Source: Erythrobacter sp. 34-65-8
GTDB taxonomy: Bacteria > Pseudomonadota > Alphaproteobacteria > Sphingomonadales > Sphingomonadaceae
Reading direction: 5' to 3'
NCBI GenBank assembly: GCA_002278985.1
Contig: NCJP01000086.1
Span: forward strand, 1-7,086
DNA length: 7,086 nucleotides
The translations under genes and the position numbers were made by a program. This document shows positions 1 through 6,953 of the stretch, one piece after another; the first letter of the stretch is position 1, and each line of letters begins with the position of its first letter. The notes beneath the pieces are model-generated. The model was given only the letters and a program-made list of their open reading frames with translations. It was not told the DNA's origin and ran no database searches.

Positions 1-707
1 GTCGGGATCTTGTCCGGCTTGCCCTTGCCGGGCTGTTCATCGGTATCGACGACAACTTCACCCGCACGGCTCACCACGGTCACCGGCACAACCTCCTCAG
101 CAAAGGCGCCTGAAGCAATCGCGGCATTGGCCCGGCGCAGCGACTCGATCGAATAACCGTCCATGTCCTCGCGGGTCAGCTGGTATGCGTTGGCGGTGTC
201 CTGCGCGAAGGTGCCCATGGCGCGGCCTGCCTCGTAGGCGTCTTCCAGCCCGTCGAGGAACATATGGTCATAGGCAGTATCATGCCCGATCCGCGCGCCC
301 GAACGGTGCTTCTTGAGCAGGTAGGGGGCATTGGTCATGCTCTCCATCCCGCCCGCGACGACATAGTCGACAGTGCCGCTGGCGAGGGCCTCGGCGCCCA
401 TGATCACGGTCTGCATGCCGGAGCCGCAGACCTTGTTGACCGTGGTCGCCTGGACCGAGCGGGGCAGCCCCGCCTTGATCGTGGCCTGGCGGGCAGGGGC
501 CTGACCCAGTCCCGCCGGCAGCACGCAGCCCATGTAGACCCGGTCAAAGGCGTCAGGCGCCACGCCCGAACGCTCGACGGCTGCCTTGACCGCAGTCGCA
601 CCCAGATCGGTCGCGCTGACATCTGACAGCGCGCCCTGCATGCCGCCCATCGGGGTGCGGGCGTAGGACAGGATGACAACCGGATCGGCAGCGGAAAACT
701 GGGCCAT
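1..707 (-). CDS. Acetyl-CoA C-acyltransferase (thiolase), 3' end beyond window
   Basis: Thiolases catalyse the reversible condensation or cleavage of acyl-CoA with acetyl-CoA in fatty-acid or polyhydroxyalkanoate metabolism in the cytoplasm. The first 235 codons are present, of about 390 usual for the family; the C-terminal half with the catalytic His and second Cys lies left of position 1. The N-terminus reads MAQFSAADPVVILSYARTP, typical of the family. The acyl-accepting Cys is residue 94 in the motif NKVCGSGMQ (bases 426-428), followed by the conserved GGMESMTNAPYLL stretch. The ATG at 705-707 is preceded on the minus strand by GGAAGG (714-719), 6 bases away, which fixes the start. It is divergent from the aldehyde dehydrogenase. 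The family call is secure; whether it is biosynthetic or degradative cannot be told from this half. Confidence 0.93.
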   Translation of the reverse strand, partial: MAQFSAADPVVILSYARTPMGGMQGALSDVSATDLGATAVKAAVERSGVAPDAFDRVYMGCVLPAGLGQAPARQATIKAGLPRSVQATTVNKVCGSGMQTVIMGAEALASGTVDYVVAGGMESMTNAPYLLKKHRSGARIGHDTAYDHMFLDGLEDAYEAGRAMGTFAQDTANAYQLTREDMDGYSIESLRRANAAIASGAFAEEVVPVTVVSRAGEVVVDTDEQPGKGKPDKIP

Positions 708-828
708 GGGGAACCTTCCGTGGGGTAACAGGGTGTGAACAGCCTCTAATGCTGCACTGCGGCAATGGCAATGCGCCACAGGGCACAGCCTTCCCATACC
801 CCAGCTAAAGCGCGCTTGTCATCGCCGC

Positions 829-837
829 TGCTATAGT
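829..837 (+). promoter_or_regulatory. Possible extended -10 promoter element for the aldehyde dehydrogenase
   Basis: TGCTATAGT differs by one base from the extended -10 consensus TGnTATAAT. It lies about 40 bases before the dehydrogenase ATG, so transcription would begin near 844 with a leader of about 33 bases. A TTGTCA at 816-821 resembles a -35 box, but the 10-base spacer is too short for it to pair with this -10. No clear promoter for the divergent thiolase could be picked out in the same 169-bp intergenic region, which also holds a tandem GGCAAT repeat at 761-772. Confidence 0.35.
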
Positions 838-876
838 GGAAAACGGTCGCAAATCGAAACTCACGGGAGAACTGCC

Positions 877-2307
877 ATGGCCGACGACCGCAAACCCGAA
901 CTCGAAGCGACGCTGAAGAAGCAGCGTGATGCCTTCACTGCCTCCCGTCCGGAACCGGTATCGGTCCGCAAGGACCGGATCAAGCGCGCCATGGCGATGG
1001 TGACTGACCGGGGCGACGAACTGGCCCGGGCCATGGCGGCCGATTTCGGCAACCGGTCCGTGCACCAGTCGATGCTCACCGATATCGCCGCTGCGGTCGG
1101 CGCGGGCAAGCACGCGCTCAAGCACATCGACAGCTGGGCAAGGGCAGAAAAGCGCAAGGTCCAGTTCCCGCTCGGCCTGCTCGGCGCCAAGGCCGAAGTA
1201 CGGTATGAACCCAAGGGTGTGATCGGCATCCTCAGCCCGTGGAACTTCCCGGTCCAGCTCGCCTTCGGGCCGCTGATGCAGGTGCTTGCCGCCGGCAACC
1301 GCGCCATGATCAAGCCGAGCGAGTTCACCGAGCGGACCAGCGCAATCATGGGCGAGGTCGTGGCCAAGTACTTTGCCGAGGAAGAGGTCGCGCTGTTCAC
1401 CGGCGGGCCCGAAGTCGCGGCGGCCTTTTCCAGCCTGCCGTTCGATCATCTGGTGTTCACCGGCTCGACGGCCACCGGGCGCCGGGTGATGGAAGCTGCG
1501 GCGAAGAACCTGTGCCCGGTCACGCTGGAGCTGGGCGGCAAGAGCCCGGTGATCCTGGGCCGCAGCGCCGATCTTACCCGGGCCGGCGAGCGGATTGCGC
1601 TGGGCAAGATGATGAACGCGGGCCAGATCTGTCTCGCCCCCGACTACCTGATGGTGCCGGAGGAGATGGAGGACGGTGCCATTGCCGCGGTCGAGCTGGG
1701 GGTGCGCAACATGTATCCTACCCTGCTCAACAATGATGATTATGCCTCGGTCGTCAGTGACCGCCACTTCGACCGTCTCCAGTCGATGGTTGCCGACGCC
1801 CGCGACAAGGGGGCCGAGGTGATCGAGGTCAATCCCGCAAACGAGGACTTCGGCAACGCCAACGTGCGCAAGATGCCCCTGACGATCCTGCGCAACGTCA
1901 GCGATGACATGCAGGCGATGCAGGAGGAGATCTTCGGCCCGGTCCTGCCGGTCAAGACCTACAAGCAGGTCGATGAGGCGATCGGCTATATCAACGAGCA
2001 CGACCGCCCGCTCGGCCTTTACTACTTCGGCGAGGACAAGGGCGAGCAGGAGCGGGTGCTGACCCGCACGATTTCCGGCGGGGTCACCACCAACGACGTG
2101 ATTTTCCATGTCTCGATGGAAGACCTGCCGTTCGGCGGCGTCGGGCCTTCGGGCATGGGCTCCTACCATGCGATCGAGGGCTTCCGCGAGTTCAGCCATG
2201 CCCGGGCGGTCTACCATCAGCCCAAGATCGACATCGCCAAACTGGGCGGGTTCAAGCCGCCCTACGGCAAGGCGACCGACAAGGCGATTGCGACGATGAT
2301 GAAATAG
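877..2307 (+). CDS. NAD(P)-dependent aldehyde dehydrogenase, coniferyl aldehyde dehydrogenase-like
   Basis: A complete 476-residue member of the aldehyde dehydrogenase superfamily, which oxidises aldehydes to carboxylic acids with NAD(P)+ in the cytoplasm. Visible motifs in order: cofactor-site SPWNFP with Asn123; IKPSE at 145-149; FTGST (194-198) of the Rossmann region; general-base Glu218 in TLELGGKSP; nucleophilic Cys252 in NAGQICLAPDY; EIFGP at 351-355; and PFGGVGPSGMG at 418-428. The short length, the cysteine context GQICLAPDY and the ending GSYHAIEGFREFSHARAVYHQP match the coniferyl-aldehyde-dehydrogenase (CALDH) group. The true substrate, aromatic or long-chain aliphatic aldehyde, cannot be inferred. 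The ATG follows GGGAGA (865-870) by 6 bases. It is followed by a weak hairpin and then the nuo operon, with which it shares no evident function. Confidence 0.94.
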   Translation: MADDRKPELEATLKKQRDAFTASRPEPVSVRKDRIKRAMAMVTDRGDELARAMAADFGNRSVHQSMLTDIAAAVGAGKHALKHIDSWARAEKRKVQFPLGLLGAKAEVRYEPKGVIGILSPWNFPVQLAFGPLMQVLAAGNRAMIKPSEFTERTSAIMGEVVAKYFAEEEVALFTGGPEVAAAFSSLPFDHLVFTGSTATGRRVMEAAAKNLCPVTLELGGKSPVILGRSADLTRAGERIALGKMMNAGQICLAPDYLMVPEEMEDGAIAAVELGVRNMYPTLLNNDDYASVVSDRHFDRLQSMVADARDKGAEVIEVNPANEDFGNANVRKMPLTILRNVSDDMQAMQEEIFGPVLPVKTYKQVDEAIGYINEHDRPLGLYYFGEDKGEQERVLTRTISGGVTTNDVIFHVSMEDLPFGGVGPSGMGSYHAIEGFREFSHARAVYHQPKIDIAKLGGFKPPYGKATDKAIATMMK

Positions 2308-2321
2308 GCAGTCGAAAGCCT

Positions 2322-2339
2322 GCCGGCTCGCGGGCCGGT
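2322..2339 (+). terminator. Weak hairpin after the aldehyde dehydrogenase, possible terminator
   Basis: CCGGC (2323-2327) and GCCGG (2334-2338) form a 5-bp GC stem, extended by a G-T pair, around a 6-base loop, 15 bases past the dehydrogenase stop. No T-run follows, so it is not a classical intrinsic terminator. It may only be a chance GC-rich inverted repeat. Confidence 0.22.
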
Positions 2340-2383
2340 CCTGACGGAAAATGCACCGGATCATGCGGGAAATGCGGCGTTCC

Positions 2384-2435
2384 CGGCCTTGCACCATCAG
2401 GCCGAGAGGCCTAGGGGCTTGCCCAACTCCGCCCC
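2384..2435 (+). promoter_or_regulatory. nuo operon upstream region with mutually exclusive small hairpins
   Basis: CGGCCT (2384-2389) can pair with AGGCCG (2399-2404) around a 9-base loop. Part of the latter, AGGCC (2399-2403), can instead pair with GGCCT (2408-2412) around GAGA, a GNRA-type tetraloop. A further GGGGC (2414-2418)/GCCCC (2431-2435) pairing lies just before the Shine-Dalgarno of nuoA. A TTGCAC (2389-2394), 17 bases before TAGGGG (2412-2417), is the only -35/-10-like pair noticed, and its -10 is poor. If that were the promoter, most of the hairpins would not be transcribed. The rest of the 143-bp gap shows nothing recognisable. Confidence 0.22.
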
Positions 2436-2450
2436 CCAAGGGAATCGTTC

Positions 2451-2825
2451 GTGGTCGATCTAAGCCAGTATCTGCCGATCCTCATATTCCTGTTCATCGC
2501 AGCGGGAATTTCGGCCCTGTTCGTGTTCCTGCCGATGGGCGTCTCGCGCCTGACCGGCACGCATAACCCGACTGCTGACAAGCTCAGCGAGTACGAGTGC
2601 GGCTTCCCGGCGTTCGAGGAGCCGCGCAGCCAGTTTGACGTCAAGTTCTACCTCGTCGCCATCCTGTTCATCATATTCGACCTCGAAGTCGCGTTCCTGT
2701 TCCCCTGGGCGGTCAGCCTGGGCGAAACGGGCTGGACCGGGTGGATCGGCATGATGGTGTTCCTGCTGATCCTGACGATCGGCTTCGCTTATGAATGGAA
2801 GAAAGGGGCGCTCGAATGGGAGTGA
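2451..2825 (+). CDS. nuoA: NADH-quinone oxidoreductase subunit A
   Basis: NuoA (ND3 homologue) is a small membrane subunit of complex I near the junction of the proton-pumping arm and the peripheral arm. The 124 residues match the family length and give three hydrophobic segments at about 8-29, 66-88 and 97-115. The conserved loop between segments 1 and 2 contains YECGF (Cys50), and segment 2 contains the acidic [11 protein letters not shown] motif (Asp77, Glu79). The start is GTG; AAGGGA (2438-2443), 7 bases upstream, supports it, and no better in-frame start is present. It is the first gene of the nuo operon, and its last 10 bases overlap nuoB. Confidence 0.96.
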   Translation: MVDLSQYLPILIFLFIAAGISALFVFLPMGVSRLTGTHNPTADKLSEYECGFPAFEEPRSQFDVKFYLVAILFIIFDLEVAFLFPWAVSLGETGWTGWIGMMVFLLILTIGFAYEWKKGALEWE

Positions 2826-3367
2826 ACCAGATGCTTCCCGCAGCGGCGCAGGGCGGCGAGATCCGCCAGCCCGATGCGGACTATTTCCGTGCGCTCCAGA
2901 CCGAGGTGAACGACAAGGGCTTCCTCGTCACCAGCACCGAGGACCTGTTCCAGTGGGCGCGAACCGGCTCGCTGTGGTGGATGACCTTCGGCCTTGCCTG
3001 CTGCGCGGTGGAGATGATCCACGTCAACATGCCGCGCTATGACATGGAGCGGTTCGGCGTCGCCCCGCGCGCATCGCCGCGCCAGAGTGACGTGATGATC
3101 GTCGCCGGAACGCTGTGCAACAAGATGGCCCCGGCGCTGCGCAAGGTCTACGATCAGATGTCGGACCCTAAGTACGTCATCTCGATGGGCAGCTGCGCCA
3201 ATGGCGGCGGCTATTATCACTACAGCTATTCGGTGGTGCGCGGGTGTGACCGGATCGTCCCGGTGGACATCTATATCCCCGGTTGTCCGCCCACTGCCGA
3301 GGCGCTGCTCTATGGCGTTATGCAGCTGCAGCGGAAGATTCGCCGCTCGGGAACGATTGAACGATGA
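2816..3367 (+). CDS. nuoB: NADH-quinone oxidoreductase subunit B
   Basis: NuoB (PSST homologue) holds iron-sulfur cluster N2, the last electron carrier before quinone in complex I. The 183-residue protein has the expected 4Fe-4S ligands: adjacent Cys62-Cys63 in GLACCAVEM, Cys127 in [11 protein letters not shown] and Cys157 in [15 protein letters not shown]. An in-frame ATG at 2795 would add 7 residues but lacks a ribosome-binding site. The ATG at 2816 follows AGGGG (2804-2808) by 7 bases, so it is preferred. The gene overlaps nuoA by 10 bases and nuoC by 4 (ATGA), suggesting translational coupling. Confidence 0.97.
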   Translation: MGVNQMLPAAAQGGEIRQPDADYFRALQTEVNDKGFLVTSTEDLFQWARTGSLWWMTFGLACCAVEMIHVNMPRYDMERFGVAPRASPRQSDVMIVAGTLCNKMAPALRKVYDQMSDPKYVISMGSCANGGGYYHYSYSVVRGCDRIVPVDIYIPGCPPTAEALLYGVMQLQRKIRRSGTIER

Positions 3368-4239
3368 ACGTGCTGCATTCCGCACCAAGGTTCGCCTCCA
3401 ACGAAGGCGTACGCGAGGCGCTGACCAGCGCGCTCGGCGAGATGGTATTGTCGTCGAACGAGAACTTCGGCGAGATCGTCATCACTGTTGTGCGTGATCG
3501 GATCGACGATGCGCTGCGCCTGTTGCGTGACGAGCACGAATACCAGCAGCTGATGGAGATTGCCGGGGTCGACTATCCATCCCGGCCCGAGCGGTTTGAA
3601 GTCGTCTACATGCTGCTCAGTGTAACGCGAAATCACCGGGTCACGCTCAAGGTTACGGCGGCCGAGCATACGCCGGTTCCCACCGTCACGACCATCTGGC
3701 CGAATGCGGGGTGGCTGGAACGCGAGGTGTTCGATCTCTATGGCGTCCTGTTTGCCGGCAACACCGATCTGCGCCGCATCCTGACGGATTACGGCTTCGA
3801 GGGGCACCCGTTCCGCAAGGATTTCCCGCTCACCGGTTATACCGAACTGCGCTATTCCGAGGAGGAAAAGCGGGTCGTCTACGAACCGGTGCAGCTGGCG
3901 CAGGACCTGCGGCAGTTCGATTTCATGAGCCCATGGGAGGGCGCGGATTACGTCCTGCCGGGTGACGAGAAGGCCACCATGCCGCCGGTCGCCGAACCCA
4001 AGACCACCGAGAAGCCGTCCGACACCGGCGCCGGCGCCAAGACTGACGCCAAGGCGGCAGAAAAGGTTTCTTCCGGCGCGCCTGCGGAAAAGGATTCCAC
4101 AGAAGAGCCGCACGCGCCCGAGCCGACCGAAAGCCGGCCCAAGCGTGCCCCGCGCAAGGGCACCACGAAGGACACCAAGGCAGCCACCAAACCCGCTGCC
4201 AAGCCGCGCACCCGCAAGCCCAAGGGAGAGGCGTCATGA
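3364..4239 (+). CDS. nuoC: NADH-quinone oxidoreductase subunit C with long low-complexity C-terminal tail
   Basis: NuoC (30-kDa subunit homologue) is part of the peripheral-arm connecting module of complex I. Residues 1-200 form the normal domain. The family signature runs over about 119-159 and includes EREVFDLYG and [20 protein letters not shown]. The protein is 291 residues, against about 200-210 for stand-alone bacterial NuoC. The excess is residues 202-291, a tail rich in Lys, Pro, Ala, Thr and Glu with no hydrophobic segment, ending in a strongly basic Arg/Lys stretch. The reading frame stays open without frameshift into the ATGA overlap with nuoD, so the tail appears genuinely encoded. 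Similar tails are, from memory, found in sphingomonad NuoC; their role is unknown. It is not the NuoC-NuoD fusion of E. coli, because nuoD is separate. Confidence 0.95.
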   Translation: MNVLHSAPRFASNEGVREALTSALGEMVLSSNENFGEIVITVVRDRIDDALRLLRDEHEYQQLMEIAGVDYPSRPERFEVVYMLLSVTRNHRVTLKVTAAEHTPVPTVTTIWPNAGWLEREVFDLYGVLFAGNTDLRRILTDYGFEGHPFRKDFPLTGYTELRYSEEEKRVVYEPVQLAQDLRQFDFMSPWEGADYVLPGDEKATMPPVAEPKTTEKPSDTGAGAKTDAKAAEKVSSGAPAEKDSTEEPHAPEPTESRPKRAPRKGTTKDTKAATKPAAKPRTRKPKGEAS

Positions 4240-5447
4240 GCCTCCAGCTCGAACAGTCGCCCACCACCGGCGATGAGGTGATCACCAACTACACGATCAA
4301 CTTCGGCCCGCAGCACCCGGCCGCGCACGGTGTGCTGCGCATGGTGATGGAGCTGGATGGCGAGATCATTGAACGGATCGACTGCCATGTCGGCCTGCTA
4401 CACCGCGGCACCGAGAAGCTGATCGAGCACAAGACCTACCTGCAGGCGCTGCCCTATTTCGACCGGCTCGATTACTGCAGCCCGTTGTGCATGGAGCATT
4501 CCTACGTTCTGGCGGTGGAGAAGCTGCTCAACATCGAGGTGCCGCTGCGGGCGCAATACCTGCGGGTGCTGATGGCGGAACTCACGCGCATCAAGAACCA
4601 CATGCTGAACCTTGGCGCGCACGTGATGGACGTGGGCGCGATGACGCCCAACCTGTGGATGTTCGAGCTGCGCGAAGACTGCATGAACTTCTACGAGCGT
4701 GTGTCCGGTGCACGGATGCACGCGGCATGGTTCCGCCCCGGCGGCGTGCACACGGACATTCCCGAGAAGGTTCTGGTCGACATCGGCCACTGGGTCGATA
4801 CGCGCCTGCCCGAACTGTTCGGCGACGCGATGAGCCTGGTGGTCGACAACCGCATCTTCAAGCAGCGCAATGTCGATATCGCGGTGGTGAGCAAGGAAGA
4901 CGCGCTTGCCTGGGGTTTCTCCGGCCCGATGATCCGCGCGGCCGGCATCCCGTGGGACCTGCGCAAGAGCCAGCCCTACGACGTTTACGACCGCATGGAG
5001 TTCGACATTCCCGTCGGCACCAATTCGGACTGTTACGACCGCTTCATGGTGCGGGTGAAGGAAGTCTACGAAAGCGCGAAGATCATCAAGCAGTGTTTGC
5101 GCGACATGCCGAGCGGGCCGATTGCGAGCACCGATGGAAAAGTCTCGCCCCCAAAGCGCGGCGAGATGAAGCAGAGCATGGAAGCGCTGATCCACCACTT
5201 CAAGCTCTACACCGAAGGCTTCCACGTGCCTGCGGGTGAAGTCTACGTGGCGACCGAAAGCCCCAAAGGCGAATTCGGGGTCTATCTGGTGTCGGACGGG
5301 TCGAACAAACCGTACCGCTGCAAAATCCGCCCGACCGCGTTCAGCCACCTCCAGGCGATGGACTTCATGTCCAAGGGCCACATGCTGCCCGATGCGACTG
5401 CCATCCTTGGCGCGATCGATGTAGTGTTCGGGGAGTGTGACCGGTGA
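4236..5447 (+). CDS. nuoD: NADH-quinone oxidoreductase subunit D
   Basis: NuoD (49-kDa homologue, related to [NiFe]-hydrogenase large subunits) forms much of the quinone-binding pocket of complex I together with NuoB. The 403-residue protein is full length. It shows [14 protein letters not shown] at 22-35, [14 protein letters not shown] at 51-64, FDRLDY at 75-80, and a C-terminal [12 protein letters not shown] followed by [14 protein letters not shown]. By motif alignment, His31 and Tyr80, 49 residues apart as in bovine His59/Tyr108, correspond to the quinone-headgroup His/Tyr pair. Hydrogenase-type nickel-ligand cysteines are not expected in this subunit. The start ATG overlaps the nuoC stop by 4 bases and follows AGGGAGAG (4223-4230) by 5 bases. 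Confidence 0.97.
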   Translation: MSLQLEQSPTTGDEVITNYTINFGPQHPAAHGVLRMVMELDGEIIERIDCHVGLLHRGTEKLIEHKTYLQALPYFDRLDYCSPLCMEHSYVLAVEKLLNIEVPLRAQYLRVLMAELTRIKNHMLNLGAHVMDVGAMTPNLWMFELREDCMNFYERVSGARMHAAWFRPGGVHTDIPEKVLVDIGHWVDTRLPELFGDAMSLVVDNRIFKQRNVDIAVVSKEDALAWGFSGPMIRAAGIPWDLRKSQPYDVYDRMEFDIPVGTNSDCYDRFMVRVKEVYESAKIIKQCLRDMPSGPIASTDGKVSPPKRGEMKQSMEALIHHFKLYTEGFHVPAGEVYVATESPKGEFGVYLVSDGSNKPYRCKIRPTAFSHLQAMDFMSKGHMLPDATAILGAIDVVFGECDR

Positions 5448-5617
5448 ATAAGGAGCAAATGCACGGATTGCTGATCGGGTTTTCGATTGTTCTCTTCGTA
5501 TCGGCTGTCGTCATGTTCATTATCGGCAATGTGGCAATCGGAGCGGCCAATATTGCTATCGGCTCATCGCTCATCGCGGTGGCCGCCTCGCTGAAGAAGA
5601 AGAACGACAATGGCTGA
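5444..5617 (+). CDS. Small hydrophobic membrane protein between nuoD and nuoE, unknown function
   Basis: An ORF of 57 codons from GTG at 5444, or 52 from ATG at 5459. GTG is preferred: GGGGAG (5430-5435) lies 8 bases upstream and the start overlaps the nuoD stop, whereas AAGGAG (5450-5455) is only 3 bases from the ATG. After a short polar N-terminus it has two hydrophobic stretches, about residues 9-29 and 31-50, the second with Gly/Ala-rich small-residue spacing. It ends in a basic SLKKKNDNG tail, suggesting a membrane hairpin or one long helix. It overlaps nuoE by 8 bases, so it sits inside the tightly packed operon. Hand-counted G+C for 5459-5617 is about 52%, visibly below its neighbours, with many ATT, GTT and AAT codons. 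I recognise no family. Complex I operons of other alphaproteobacteria (Paracoccus nqo, Rhodobacter nuo) also contain unidentified small reading frames. Confidence 0.72.
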   Translation: MNKEQMHGLLIGFSIVLFVSAVVMFIIGNVAIGAANIAIGSSLIAVAASLKKKNDNG

Positions 5618-6278
5618 CCGTTCCCCCGCACCCGATACTCCCGAACTGCGCGCCCGCTGGGGTTCTTTCGCGTGGACGGATGAAAACCGTGCGAAGGCCG
5701 ACTGGCACATCGCCAAGTATCCCGAAGGCCGCCAGAAAAGCGCGGTCATGCCGCTGCTCGATCTCGCCCAGCGGCAGGTCGGCGCAGAGACCGATACGCA
5801 AGGGTGGCTGCCGCTGCCGGTGATCGAATACGTCGCGGCCTATCTCGACATGCCGGTGATCCGCGTGCTCGAGGTCGCGACGTTCTATTTCATGTACAAC
5901 CTGCGTCCGGTGGGCAAATTCCACGTGCAGGTGTGCGGCACCACCCCGTGCATGCTGCGCGGCTCGGACGCGCTCTTCGACACCTGCAAGAAGCGCGGGA
6001 TGAGCAAGGGCCATGTCTCCGCCGATGGGCTGTGGACACTGACCGAAGTCGAATGCATGGGCAATTGCGCCACCGCGCCGATGGTCCAGATCAACGACGA
6101 CAACTACGAAGACCTGACTCCTGAGCGGCTCGACGCAGTGCTCGATGCGCTGGCAGCCGGACAGCAGCCGAAAACGGGCACGCAGGAGCCGGGCCGGCAC
6201 ACCAGCGAACCGGCGGGCGCGCTGAGCACGCTCAAGGCGATGGTCGATGCCAACCACGATTACCGGGGGGAATGGTGA
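5610..6278 (+). CDS. nuoE: NADH-quinone oxidoreductase subunit E
   Basis: NuoE (24-kDa homologue, thioredoxin-like fold) carries the 2Fe-2S cluster N1a beside NuoF in the NADH dehydrogenase module. The 222-residue protein shows all four ligands: Cys109 and Cys114 in [11 protein letters not shown], and Cys149 and Cys153 in [11 protein letters not shown]. The N-terminal helical region, including [20 protein letters not shown], and the [18 protein letters not shown] stretch before the cluster are typical. The C-terminal 40 or so residues (about 183-222) are Gly/Pro/Ala-rich and poorly conserved, ending YRGEW as in other alphaproteobacteria. The ribosome-binding site is weak (GA-rich, no clear GGAG), consistent with coupling to the preceding overlapping small ORF. 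Confidence 0.96.
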   Translation: MADRSPAPDTPELRARWGSFAWTDENRAKADWHIAKYPEGRQKSAVMPLLDLAQRQVGAETDTQGWLPLPVIEYVAAYLDMPVIRVLEVATFYFMYNLRPVGKFHVQVCGTTPCMLRGSDALFDTCKKRGMSKGHVSADGLWTLTEVECMGNCATAPMVQINDDNYEDLTPERLDAVLDALAAGQQPKTGTQEPGRHTSEPAGALSTLKAMVDANHDYRGEW

Positions 6279-6418
6279 TGGAATACGCGCCCTTCGCCAT
6301 TGCGGCTTTGCTGGCGTTTATCGCCTACAAGGCTATCGCCGGACTGGTCAAATTCGCCGCCATCGGCGCGCTCGCCATTGGCGCTGTGTACGCCTATTCG
6401 CAGGGCTACTTCGCATGA
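6278..6418 (+). CDS. 46-residue hydrophobic protein between nuoE and nuoF, unknown function
   Basis: An ATG at 6278 shares its A with the nuoE stop and follows GGGGGG (6265-6270) by 7 bases. The ORF ends in an ATGA overlap with nuoF. A GTG one codon earlier (6275) is an alternative start. The protein begins [14 protein letters not shown] and is hydrophobic almost throughout, with two short segments (about 5-16 and 21-40) parted by Lys18, plus a second Lys25, and a Tyr-rich end YAYSQGYFA. The Gly/Ala-rich second segment looks membrane-associated. No family is recognised. Its fit at both ends, using every base between nuoE and nuoF, argues for a real gene despite its size. A role in complex I assembly or as an accessory subunit is conjecture. 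Confidence 0.7.
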   Translation: MEYAPFAIAALLAFIAYKAIAGLVKFAAIGALAIGAVYAYSQGYFA

Positions 6419-6843
6419 GCCTTCAGGACAAAGACCGCATCTTCACCAACCTCTACGGATTCCAGCCTTGGAACCTGAAAGAGGCGCAGGCGCGTGGGGA
6501 CTGGGATAACACCAAGGCCCTGATCGCGCTCGGGCAGGACAAGATCATTGACGAGGTCAAGGCCTCCGGCCTGCGCGGGCGGGGCGGGGCAGGCTTTCCG
6601 ACCGGGCTCAAGTGGTCGTTCATGCCCAAGGAAAGCAAGGACGGCCGGCCCAGCTTCCTGGTCATCAACGCCGACGAGTCCGAGCCGGGCAGCTGCAAGG
6701 ACCGCGAGATCATCCGCCACGATCCGCACAAGCTGATCGAAGGCGCGCTGGTCGCCGGGTTAGCGATGCGCGCGCGGGCTGCCTACATCTACATTCGCGG
6801 CGAATATATCCGCGAGGCCGAAACGCTTCAGGCGGCGCACTGA
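6415..6843 (+). CDS. nuoF: NADH-quinone oxidoreductase subunit F, N-terminal third, truncated at a sequence junction
   Basis: NuoF (51-kDa homologue) binds NADH and FMN and carries 4Fe-4S cluster N3. Visible are [19 protein letters not shown], the glycine-rich [16 protein letters not shown] (residues 52-67) and [15 protein letters not shown] (85-99), both FMN/NADH-site motifs, then [17 protein letters not shown]. Only about 141 of the usual 430 or so residues are NuoF-like. After base 6837 the frame reads one His codon and stops, where intact homologues continue. The remainder, including the later FMN/NADH-site residues and all N3 cysteines, is absent. The sequence changes at this point to an unrelated oxidoreductase gene, so the break looks like a chimeric join and not a natural stop. 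The start overlaps the preceding small ORF by 4 bases. Confidence 0.94.
   Translation: MSLQDKDRIFTNLYGFQPWNLKEAQARGDWDNTKALIALGQDKIIDEVKASGLRGRGGAGFPTGLKWSFMPKESKDGRPSFLVINADESEPGSCKDREIIRHDPHKLIEGALVAGLAMRARAAYIYIRGEYIREAETLQAAH
6831..6837. other. Junction 1: nuoF to GMC oxidoreductase
   Basis: GGCGGCG here can be read as the Gln-Ala-Ala end of the NuoF match (frame of 6415) or as Gly-Gly plus the start of the GMC match (frame of 6834). The exact break cannot be placed within this short shared stretch. Coding frame and protein family both change across it. Confidence 0.8.
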
Positions 6844-6953
6844 ACTCGCCGCAACTGCTGATGCTGTCGGGTATCGGCCCGGCCGAGCATCTGCGCGCGC
6901 ACGGCATCGAGGTGCACGCCGATGCGCCCGACGTCGGCGGCAACCTGCAGGAC
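6834..6953 (+). CDS. Internal fragment of a GMC-family oxidoreductase (choline/alcohol dehydrogenase type)
   Basis: Forty residues in the frame beginning at 6834 match the second GMC oxidoreductase signature: [15 protein letters not shown], then [12 protein letters not shown] and a VGGNLQD ending. GMC enzymes are FAD-dependent alcohol, choline or sugar oxidoreductases of about 500-600 residues, and this piece comes from the middle of one. It has no start codon or ribosome-binding site of its own. After Asp at 6951-6953 the family normally has His (NLQDH), but here the frame reads Glu-Arg-Arg-Ala and stops at 6968. It is bounded on both sides by foreign sequence, so it is a fragment brought in by a join and not a gene of this locus. 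Confidence 0.82.
6948..6953. other. Junction 2: GMC oxidoreductase to reverse-strand aminotransferase
   Basis: CAGGAC encodes Gln-Asp of the GMC NLQD motif on the plus strand and Val-Leu of the aminotransferase TALVL motif on the minus strand. It is therefore compatible with both sides and marks a short-homology join. Coding strand and protein family both switch here. Confidence 0.72.

Noticed and set aside
816..837. TTGTCA/TATAGT as a standard -35/-10 promoter for the aldehyde dehydrogenase
   Set aside because: The spacer is 10 bases, far below the usual 16-18. Only the extended -10 reading is kept, at low confidence.
805..2439. 544-codon open frame on the minus strand opposite the aldehyde dehydrogenase
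   Set aside because: The plus strand encodes a complete aldehyde dehydrogenase with all catalytic motifs. The minus frame has biased His/Arg/Leu/Ala composition and no recognisable domain, as expected for the antisense of GC-rich coding DNA.
2795..2815. Upstream in-frame ATG for nuoB
   Set aside because: It lacks a Shine-Dalgarno sequence, while AGGGG sits 7 bases before the ATG at 2816. The upstream start would also lengthen the overlap with nuoA.
4398..5381. 327-codon minus-strand frame opposite nuoD, and similar long frames opposite nuoB (2789-3388), nuoC (3310-4113) and nuoE (5571-6257)
   Set aside because: All lie opposite genes with clear cluster-ligand or family motifs and show the same antisense composition. 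None has family features or a convincing ribosome-binding site.
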